DNA of 17,333 bases, taken from NCBI GenBank assembly GCA_023128965.1, contig JAGMCY010000136.1, forward strand, positions 1-17,333, written 5' to 3'. The notes under the pieces were generated by a model. It ran no database searches and had not been told where the DNA came from. It saw only the letters and a list, made by a program, of their open reading frames with translations. The DNA is from Candidatus Aenigmatarchaeota archaeon (lineage in GTDB: Archaea; Aenigmatarchaeota; Aenigmatarchaeia; QMZP01; QMZT01). Position numbers and translations under genes: made by a program. This document shows positions 12,267 through 17,333 of this stretch, one piece after another; the first letter of the stretch is position 1, and each line of letters opens with the position of its first letter.

Positions 12267-12837
12267 TTCGCTTCACCATTTCCAGAAAATACTCGTATAT
12301 TCTCGTGTCCTCGGTTAGTTCCGGGTGGAATGACCCGACCAGGATGTTGCCTTCTCTCGCAAGAATGTGGTCTGAATTGTGCTTTGCGAGGGACTCGACG
12401 CTTTTCCCCATTCTCGAAATCTTCGGCGCACGTATGAATACCGTCCGAAAAGGATTCTTCCCGATTATGGGTATAGAAACATCTTCCTCGAAGCTCTCTA
12501 TCTGCCTTCCATAGGCGTTTCTCTTCACGGAGATGTCGATGAAACCGAAACTGAACTGGTCGGGGTGGTTGTCGATTTTTTTCGCGAGCAGGATCATCCC
12601 CGCGCACGTCCCGAAAATCGGTTTGCCTTCTTTGTGAAATTTTTTCAGGGATTTGATGAGATTGTATCTGGAGAGGAGTTTCGTTATGGTCGTGCTCTCG
12701 CCACCCGGTATTATCAGGCCGTCGATCTTTTCGAAATCCTCCGGGCTTCTAACTATTATGGTTTCTATCCCTAATTTTTCTCCCATCTTCTTGTGGGCGT
12801 AGAAATCGCCCTGAAGACCGAGGATCCCGAGGATCAT
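12256..12837 (-). CDS. pdxT: Pyridoxal 5'-phosphate synthase glutaminase subunit PdxT
   Basis: PdxT hydrolyses glutamine and channels ammonia to PdxS in the DXP-independent PLP pathway. The 193-residue product is the normal length. Motifs of the class I amidotransferase triad are present: PGGEST (44-49) for the oxyanion region, nucleophile C78 in GTCAGM, and H171 with E173 in FHPEL. GLQGDF (7-12) is the usual N-terminal contact segment. It starts 3 bases after the pdxS stop codon, so the subunits are translated from one message. The 3' end overlaps the stop of the convergent membrane-anchored regulator gene. Confidence 0.96.
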   Translation of the reverse strand: MILGILGLQGDFYAHKKMGEKLGIETIIVRSPEDFEKIDGLIIPGGESTTITKLLSRYNLIKSLKKFHKEGKPIFGTCAGMILLAKKIDNHPDQFSFGFIDISVKRNAYGRQIESFEEDVSIPIIGKNPFRTVFIRAPKISRMGKSVESLAKHNSDHILAREGNILVGSFHPELTEDTRIYEYFLEMVKRTKP

Positions 12838-12840
12838 GCT

Positions 12841-13722
12841 TTACCTGCTCCTCGTCTGCATGTAATCCTTTTCATCCATTGTAGAAATATCTATCCCCTT
12901 CATAGCCTCGCCGAGCCCGCTCGACACTTTCGCTAATACATCGGGCTTGTCAAAATACGTGACCGCGTCCACTATCGCTTTTGCACGCCTCAGGGGGTCG
13001 GTGGATTTGAACACGCCCGATCCCACGAATATCGATTCAGCCCCCAGCTGCATCATCAGGGAAGCGTCGGCTGGGGTTGCGATGCCGCCCGCTGCGAAAT
13101 TCGGGACGGGAATCTTCCCGGTTTTGAAAACGAGCTTGACAACTTCCAGCGGAACTCGTATGTTTTTAGCTTCGTTACTGAGATGTTTGGTTTTCAGGGT
13201 GGTCATCCTTTTGATTTCGCTGTTCACGAGTTTCATGTGCCTGACGGCCTCGACTATGTTCCCTGTCCCCGGTTCGCCTTTCGTCCGGATTAGGGCGGCT
13301 CCCTCGGAAATCCTTCTTAATGCTTCCCCGAGATTCCGGGCTCCGCAAACGAACGGGGTTTTGAATTTGAACTTGTCGATATGGGATTCGCCGTCAGCGG
13401 GTGTGAGAACCTCGCTCTCGTCTATGTAGTCCACGCCTATTGATTCAAGTATCTGGGCCTCTGCGAAATGCCCGATCCGGACCTTCGCCATAACAGGGAT
13501 AGAGACTGCCTTCATAATTTCCTTTATTTTATTAGGATCAGCCATTCTAGCAACGCCACCGGCCTTCCTTATGTCAGCGGGAACCCTCTCAAGAACCATT
13601 ACGGAGACCGCTCCTGATTTCTCAGCGATTTTCGCCTGTTTAACATTGACAACGTCCATTATCACGCCGCCTTTCAGCATTTCCGCGAGCCCTACTTTCA
13701 ATCTCAAAGTCCCTTTTTCCAT
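12841..13722 (-). CDS. pdxS: Pyridoxal 5'-phosphate synthase subunit PdxS
   Basis: PdxS is the (beta/alpha)8 synthase that builds PLP from ribose-5-phosphate, glyceraldehyde-3-phosphate and ammonia from PdxT. Counting from ATG 13722 the product has 293 residues, the usual length. D24 in VIMDVVN, K80 in VMAKVRIGH and K148 in RTKGEPGTG match the residues used for the covalent sugar intermediates. FVCGARNLGEALRR and PNFAAGGIATPADA hold the phosphate-binding glycines. The ATG is preferred over an in-frame TTG at 13740 because AGGGTG lies just before it, inside the longer version. A TATA-like TTTATTTAAG lies about 40 bases upstream on the minus strand. The padR-like gene ends 57 bases upstream in the same direction. 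Confidence 0.96.
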   Translation of the reverse strand: MEKGTLRLKVGLAEMLKGGVIMDVVNVKQAKIAEKSGAVSVMVLERVPADIRKAGGVARMADPNKIKEIMKAVSIPVMAKVRIGHFAEAQILESIGVDYIDESEVLTPADGESHIDKFKFKTPFVCGARNLGEALRRISEGAALIRTKGEPGTGNIVEAVRHMKLVNSEIKRMTTLKTKHLSNEAKNIRVPLEVVKLVFKTGKIPVPNFAAGGIATPADASLMMQLGAESIFVGSGVFKSTDPLRRAKAIVDAVTYFDKPDVLAKVSSGLGEAMKGIDISTMDEKDYMQTRSR

Positions 13723-13750
13723 CAGAACACCCTGATACAAAATTCTTGTA

Positions 13751-13768
13751 GTTTAAACTTAAATAAAT
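13751..13768 (-). promoter_or_regulatory. Promoter of pdxST
   Basis: On the minus strand TTTATTTAAGTTTAAAC spans this position, about 30-46 bases before the pdxS ATG at 13722. It would give a short leader containing the AGGGTG ribosome-binding site. It suggests pdxST can be transcribed separately from the upstream padR-like gene. Confidence 0.5.
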
Positions 13769-13779
13769 TCTGTACAATT

Positions 13780-14103
13780 TTATCTGAGCAGTTTTGTTCG
13801 TTCGGAATAAAATTTTATCGCTTTTCTTAATTCCTCTTTACCCTTTTCTGTTATTTTATAATATGTTCTTTCTGGACCTTGTTCTTTTTTAGTTTTGCTA
13901 ATATCAACGTATCCCCCAATTTTCAGTTTCTTAAGAACAATATACGCTGTTACATTACCTGGTTTAAAATTGAACTCTTTTTCTATCTTATTTCTAATTT
14001 CATATGGATAAAGTTCACCATCTTTTAATAACGTTAGTATATATATCCAAAGGTTATCCTTTGTGAGGCTTTTTTTGAATCTTTCAAATGGTGATCTAGC
14101 CAT
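13780..14103 (-). CDS. PadR-family transcriptional regulator
   Basis: The 107-residue product is a PadR-type winged-helix protein without a long C-terminal helical domain. LWIYILTLLKDGELYPYEIRNKIEKEF is the typical PadR opening, NVTAYIVLKKLKIGGYVDI the recognition helix and following strand, and GPERTYYKITEKGKEEL the wing with the conserved R-x-Y-x-I-T-x-x-G signature. Such proteins are dimeric repressors, often autoregulated. The start is supported by a TATA-like palindrome TATTTAAATA centred about 28 bases upstream. The gene is AT-rich relative to pdxS and the inositol synthase. It is divergent from the inositol synthase and upstream of pdxST in the same orientation, so either operon may be a target. 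Confidence 0.87.
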   Translation of the reverse strand: MARSPFERFKKSLTKDNLWIYILTLLKDGELYPYEIRNKIEKEFNFKPGNVTAYIVLKKLKIGGYVDISKTKKEQGPERTYYKITEKGKEELRKAIKFYSERTKLLR

Positions 14104-14192
14104 AAATCTATTTTACAGTATAAAATATTTAAATATACGAATACTATTTTATAATATAAACTAGTAATTGATGGTTTACAAAAGGTAATAAA
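14104..14192. promoter_or_regulatory. Divergent promoter and possible operator between padR-like gene and inositol synthase
   Basis: TATAAAATA (14119-14127) and its inverse TATTTTATA (14145-14153) form a dyad with a 17-base spacer, and TATTTAAATA (14126-14135) is a perfect palindrome. The palindrome sits about 28 bases before the padR-like ATG. TTATAATATAAAC (14149-14161) is a TATA element for the rightward gene, with AGGT (14183-14186) as its ribosome-binding site. A PadR dimer on this dyad would cover both promoters. Confidence 0.5.
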
Positions 14193-15296
14193 ATGCCTAA
14201 GGAAATAAAACTTGCGATCGCTGGAGTGGGAAACTGTTCTTCTTCCTTAATCCAGGGACTGTTTTATTACAAAAACATAAACTCGAATAACGAACTGGTT
14301 CCGGGATTGATGCACAATGTTTTAGGAGGTTACGGGGTATCGGATATAAAGCCTGTTGCTGTCTTCGATGTGGATTCACGGAAGGTCGGAAAAGACCTGA
14401 GCGAGGCGATTTTCGCGAAGCCGAACTGCACGAAAGTTTTTCAAAAAGACGTCCCTAAGCTGGGCGTTACCGTGATGAGAGGTCCAACCTTGGACGGGGT
14501 GGCAAATCACATGGAGGAGTTCCCGGAAGACAAGGCGTTCAGGGTTTCGGAGGAAAAACCGGTGGATGTCGTTAAAATCCTGAAGGAAAAGGAAGTGGAC
14601 GTTCTCATAAATTACCTGCCTGTTGGAAGCGAGGAAGCCACAAAATTTTATGCTGAATCCGCTCTGAAGGCGAACTGTGCTTTCGTGAACTGCATGCCCT
14701 CTTTCATCGCATCTGACCCCAAGTGGGAAAAGAAGTTCAAGGAAGCGAAAGTTCCTGTTGTAGGGGACGACATAAAATCCCAGATCGGGTCAACGATCGT
14801 CCACAGGGTTTTGACCAAATTGTTTGCGGACCGGGGGATGAAAATAGATCGCACTTACCAGCTTAATACGGGAGGAAATACGGACTTCCTGAACATGATC
14901 GAAAGAACGAGACTCAAATCCAAAAAGATCTCGAAAACAGAAGCTGTCCAGTCGCAAATGCCCAAGAGGTTCAAGGATGAGCACATACATATAGGGCCGA
15001 GTGATTACGTTCCTTGGCAGAACGACAACAAGATAGGCTTCATACGCATAGAGGGAAGGCATTTCGGAGACGTCCCCATGGATATCGAACTTCGGCTCTC
15101 GGTTGAAGATTCACCGAATTCCGCTGGCGTTGTAATAGACGCCATCAGATGTGTAAAACTCGCGAAGGAGAGAGGAATCGGGGGTGCGCTGATATCGCCT
15201 TCTTCCTATTTCATGAAACACCCCCCGCAGCAGTTCCCTGATTCCGTTGCGAAGCACATGGTGGAGGAATTTATTAAAGGGGAAAGAGAAAGATAA
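14193..15296 (+). CDS. ino1: myo-Inositol-1-phosphate synthase (archaeal type)
   Basis: The enzyme converts glucose-6-phosphate to 1L-myo-inositol-1-phosphate with bound NAD. The 367-residue product shows the NAD-binding loop GVGNCSSSL (11-19), the acidic VFDVDSRK (57-64), NYLPVGSEEAT (140-150), NCMPSFIAS (166-174), VVGDDIKSQIGST (189-201) and NTGGNTDFLNM (225-235), all characteristic of the family. ATG 14193 follows AGGT at 14183-14186. The next gene starts 2 bases after the stop and encodes the CDP-alcohol phosphotransferase, which would use the product. This strongly supports a role in inositol ether lipids rather than only in the osmolyte di-myo-inositol phosphate. Confidence 0.95.
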   Translation: MPKEIKLAIAGVGNCSSSLIQGLFYYKNINSNNELVPGLMHNVLGGYGVSDIKPVAVFDVDSRKVGKDLSEAIFAKPNCTKVFQKDVPKLGVTVMRGPTLDGVANHMEEFPEDKAFRVSEEKPVDVVKILKEKEVDVLINYLPVGSEEATKFYAESALKANCAFVNCMPSFIASDPKWEKKFKEAKVPVVGDDIKSQIGSTIVHRVLTKLFADRGMKIDRTYQLNTGGNTDFLNMIERTRLKSKKISKTEAVQSQMPKRFKDEHIHIGPSDYVPWQNDNKIGFIRIEGRHFGDVPMDIELRLSVEDSPNSAGVVIDAIRCVKLAKERGIGGALISPSSYFMKHPPQQFPDSVAKHMVEEFIKGERER

Positions 15297-15298
15297 AT

Positions 15299-15901
15299 AT
15301 GGTTCTTTACAAGAAACGTGAAACTTTCTCGAACCTTTCGATTAAAATAGGGATGATTTTTTCGAAGGTGGGTCTTTCCCCCAACCAGTGGACCCTGATA
15401 ACTATTATACCCACCTTGATAGCGTTGTACTTCCTGATAGAAAAGCAATTCCTGATAGCAGCGGTTTTCTTCATTGTCTCGGCTTTCATTGACCTCGTGG
15501 ACGGGTCCGTGGCAAGGGTGATGGGAAAGGTCTCGAAATTAGGAGCTTACTTGGATACGATAATGGACAGGTATGTTGAGAGTATAATAGCCTTCGGTCT
15601 TCTTTTTTCCGGACTTCCTGGTTTCTACATACCTGCTTATGCGTGGATATTTTTGTACATGATGGGGTCTTACTTAACAAGCTATTCCAAAGCAGCTGCG
15701 AAAGAAAAGGAACTCGTTGAGAAGGAGATCAAGGGAGGCCTGCTCGAAAGGGCGGAAAGGCTCATAATACTTTTCGTAGGGATTTTGCTCGCTCATTTCG
15801 GAAGGATTTATCTGACCTACATAATAGTGATACTAGCGATACTAACGAACGTGACAGCGCTCCAGAGGATCAGGATCGCAACAAGCAAAAAAACTATTTA
15901 A
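15299..15901 (+). CDS. CDP-alcohol phosphotransferase, probable archaetidylinositol-phosphate synthase
   Basis: The 200-residue integral membrane enzyme carries the full family signature: D65, D68-G69, A72-R73, G82, D86 and D90 (DLVDGSVAR then GAYLDTIMD), which binds the metal ions and CDP-lipid. About six hydrophobic helices are seen. Length and motif fit archaeal enzymes that join CDP-archaeol to 1L-myo-inositol-1-phosphate to give archaetidylinositol phosphate. The substrate call rests on the start being 2 bases after the inositol-1-phosphate synthase stop; other head groups such as glycerol phosphate or serine are possible for this superfamily. A basic segment KETF-like opening precedes the first helix. 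Confidence 0.85.
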   Translation: MVLYKKRETFSNLSIKIGMIFSKVGLSPNQWTLITIIPTLIALYFLIEKQFLIAAVFFIVSAFIDLVDGSVARVMGKVSKLGAYLDTIMDRYVESIIAFGLLFSGLPGFYIPAYAWIFLYMMGSYLTSYSKAAAKEKELVEKEIKGGLLERAERLIILFVGILLAHFGRIYLTYIIVILAILTNVTALQRIRIATSKKTI

Positions 15902-15925
15902 CTGGAGTTGGGGAAATATTAAATA

Positions 15926-16591
15926 ATGGTGTATAATCAGGAATTGGCGAATTATATAAAAGAACAGCTGAATTCCGGTCATTCCCTGGAACAAATTAAA
16001 AATATCCTGATCCAAAAGGGCTGGCGGGAAGCTGAAGTTAATGAGGCGATCAATTCTGTTCAGCGTGTTCAAAAAGAACATCCAAAAGAAATCCCTTCTG
16101 AAGGAGCACCCGGAACACCTTCCAAAGGGAGATCAAAGAAGAAAATTATTCTTTTGATTATCGCTGTTTTAGTTATAGTTTACCTTTTGTTGGTTTTCGG
16201 CACTCTTATATTAGCTGTTCTTCTCTATCAGATAGGTATGTTCAATCCGGGAGCCCTTTCATCTCCGCAAGCTATAGGTTTCAATGTCTTCGGGAAACCT
16301 TCACATGGTGACTGGGAGTATTCGGGAACTGAATTCAGCATAAAACTTCCTAGCCAGACCTACGACATCGAAATAACACAAGCGACAGCAGAGGTTAAGG
16401 GGGTCGGTTCCTGCGACCCGATTACGGACGTTGAGATACCAGCGGGGAGAAACATAGAACTGGATTTCACAGGTTGCGAGGCTTCCACGAGTGGGAGTTC
16501 TTACTCTGTTGATATCACTATCAAGTACACGAAATCTGATATGTCCCTGGAAACAGTGGAAACCGGAACCGTCACCGGAGTTGTAGTTTAA
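15926..16591 (+). CDS. Single-pass membrane protein with cytoplasmic helical module
   Basis: The 221-residue product begins with a ~40-residue helical module (about 5-45: ELANYIKEQLNSGHSLEQIK then GWREAEVNEAI), a proline/glycine linker, a basic stretch GRSKKK, and a membrane segment at about 73-101. A beta-rich, probably extracytoplasmic domain of ~115 residues follows with two cysteines (SCDPITDVEIPAG and FTGCEAS) that could form a disulfide. The helical module resembles the tail of the surface protein at the left edge of the window. No enzymatic family is recognised. It lies 24 bases after the lipid enzyme, possibly in the same operon, and its stop overlaps the convergent RPA-like gene by 4 bases. 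Confidence 0.75.
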   Translation: MVYNQELANYIKEQLNSGHSLEQIKNILIQKGWREAEVNEAINSVQRVQKEHPKEIPSEGAPGTPSKGRSKKKIILLIIAVLVIVYLLLVFGTLILAVLLYQIGMFNPGALSSPQAIGFNVFGKPSHGDWEYSGTEFSIKLPSQTYDIEITQATAEVKGVGSCDPITDVEIPAGRNIELDFTGCEASTSGSSYSVDITIKYTKSDMSLETVETGTVTGVVV

Positions 16592-17295
16592 ATCTTCCTG
16601 ATTTTTCCCGGGCTGGGTTCGTAACAAATCCCGTCGTTCAGAAGCTCATCTATTGCGCTCTCCAGATCGGTTTCCTTCGCCTTCACCCTCTTTGTGAGCT
16701 CGGAGTAGACTATGCCCTCAGGAGATGATTCAATCGCCTGTAGAATTTCCTTTTTCAGAACGCTTTTCTCCTTCCCATCCCCTTCTCCGGTCAGGAATAT
16801 ATCAACAGATTGTTTTTCGAGACCTTTTTCGGTCTCCTCGGGATCCTTCCCTTTGTTCTTTTCCACAAAATCCTTTGCTTTCTTTATTCCCCTTTCCTTG
16901 TAAATCAGTTCGAGCCTCCTCAAAAGCTCGAAGTTCGGGTTTTCGATTTTCCTCGCGACCTCGGGTATTACGTACGTTTCCCCCTCGTATTCCCTGACTT
17001 TTCCTATAACGTCAATCACGTCCCCGAGTTCAAGGGAATCCAGGGGTTTTGTGGTTTTGAACACCTTCAATCGTATTGTATCGCTCCCGTCGTCTATCGT
17101 GACGCTGGCGTAATTTCCATCCTCCGCGATAAACTTCGAAGTGACCGTTCCGAGTATGTGAGCCCTCGATATCTCCTCCCCCTGTTTTGTCTTCACAAAA
17201 CTCGGCTCAAGCCCTTCCTTCCTCACGAAGGACCCGTTCATTATGTCCCATACATGAACCTTCTTTGCGGTCTGCCTCTCAATCATAGAAAACAC
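16588..17295 (-). CDS. RPA-like OB-fold single-stranded DNA-binding protein with C-terminal winged helix
   Basis: The product (235 residues from GTG 17295) has an OB-fold at about 42-118: SRAHILGTVTSKF, YASVTIDDGSDTIRLKVF, then GDVIDVIGKVREYEGETYVI. A charged helical linker follows (about 120-175), then a winged-helix domain at about 178-235 (SVLKKEILQAIESSPEGIVY and SAIDELLNDGICYE). This is the layout of RPA32-like subunits and archaeal COG3390-type proteins that bind single-stranded DNA in replication and repair. No RPA large subunit is visible in the window. A TATA element at 17318-17328 is about 27 bases before GTG 17295, favouring that leaderless start; ATG 17286 is an alternative giving 232 residues. 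Confidence 0.8.
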   Translation of the reverse strand: MFSMIERQTAKKVHVWDIMNGSFVRKEGLEPSFVKTKQGEEISRAHILGTVTSKFIAEDGNYASVTIDDGSDTIRLKVFKTTKPLDSLELGDVIDVIGKVREYEGETYVIPEVARKIENPNFELLRRLELIYKERGIKKAKDFVEKNKGKDPEETEKGLEKQSVDIFLTGEGDGKEKSVLKKEILQAIESSPEGIVYSELTKRVKAKETDLESAIDELLNDGICYEPSPGKIRKI

Positions 17296-17317
17296 TTTGT
17301 TAATTTTTGGGTTAAAG

Positions 17318-17328
17318 TTTTATAAATC
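17318..17328 (-). promoter_or_regulatory. TATA box of the RPA-like gene
   Basis: Minus-strand GATTTATAAAAC is centred about 27 bases upstream of GTG 17295 and about 36 bases upstream of ATG 17286. The spacing is typical of leaderless archaeal transcripts for the GTG start. Confidence 0.5.
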
Positions 17329-17333
17329 ATCCC

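Noticed and set aside
12379..12774. A 131-codon plus-strand frame inside pdxT
   Set aside because: pdxT on the minus strand has complete catalytic motifs across this range, so the plus-strand frame is incidental.
16810..17325. A 171-codon plus-strand frame antisense to the RPA-like gene
   Set aside because: Its translation has no recognisable domain, while the minus-strand product has clear OB-fold and winged-helix segments. It is a frame shadow.
1..17333. tRNA, rRNA or insertion sequence genes
   Set aside because: No cloverleaf-like T-loop sequence, rRNA signature or transposase frame was recognised by reading either strand; a dedicated scan was not possible here.

Overview
This window is archaeal chromosome. 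The evidence is ether-lipid inositol head-group synthesis (archaeal-type myo-inositol-1-phosphate synthase beside a CDP-alcohol phosphotransferase), a HerA-family ATPase, an RPA-like OB-fold protein, small winged-helix regulators, and AT-rich TATA-type promoters that often lie about 25-30 bases upstream of the start codon (leaderless). Several genes instead carry Shine-Dalgarno-like GGTG/AGGT sites. Surface proteins with cadherin-like/PKD/thrombospondin-like modules and very small membrane proteins resemble gene sets of uncultivated DPANN or deep euryarchaeal lineages. I cannot name the lineage from this window alone.

Layout, left to right. (1) 1-1728: the 3' part of a large membrane-anchored surface protein. 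It converges, with a 4-base overlap, on a leftward HerA ATPase to NAD(P)H-hydrate epimerase operon (1725-3855). (2) 3856-5538: an AT-rich region holding a winged-helix regulator and a catalytic-domain-only XerA-type tyrosine recombinase. It is framed by related AT-rich inverted repeats and contains a dif-like dyad. (3) 5539-9339: a divergent pair of small membrane-protein genes, then a rightward run of a 55-aa membrane peptide, a possible PIN-like protein, a DUF6485 cysteine-rich protein and an 895-aa UPF0182 membrane protein. (4) 9345-10260: two leftward genes of unknown function, the first visibly AT-rich. (5) 10297-12266: a MidA/NDUFAF7-like methyltransferase with a two-helix membrane protein, then a 31-aa membrane peptide coupled to a membrane-anchored ArsR-like regulator. 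(6) 12256-14103: leftward padR-like regulator, pdxS and pdxT (pyridoxal phosphate synthase). (7) 14193-16591: myo-inositol-1-phosphate synthase, archaetidylinositol-phosphate synthase and a membrane protein. (8) 16588-17295: a leftward RPA-like OB-fold protein whose promoter reaches the window edge.

How the genes work together. PdxS and PdxT form one complex making PLP from ribose-5-phosphate, glyceraldehyde-3-phosphate and glutamine. The inositol synthase and the CDP-alcohol phosphotransferase make consecutive steps of inositol-lipid head groups. The PadR-like gene shares a short AT-rich divergent promoter with the inositol operon and lies upstream of pdxS, so it could affect either. The parts least explained by known families are the xerA segment with its flanking repeats, the 31-aa peptide/membrane-regulator pair, and a ~40-residue helical module shared by the two surface/membrane proteins at opposite ends of the window. 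No tRNA, rRNA, CRISPR array or insertion sequence was recognised.
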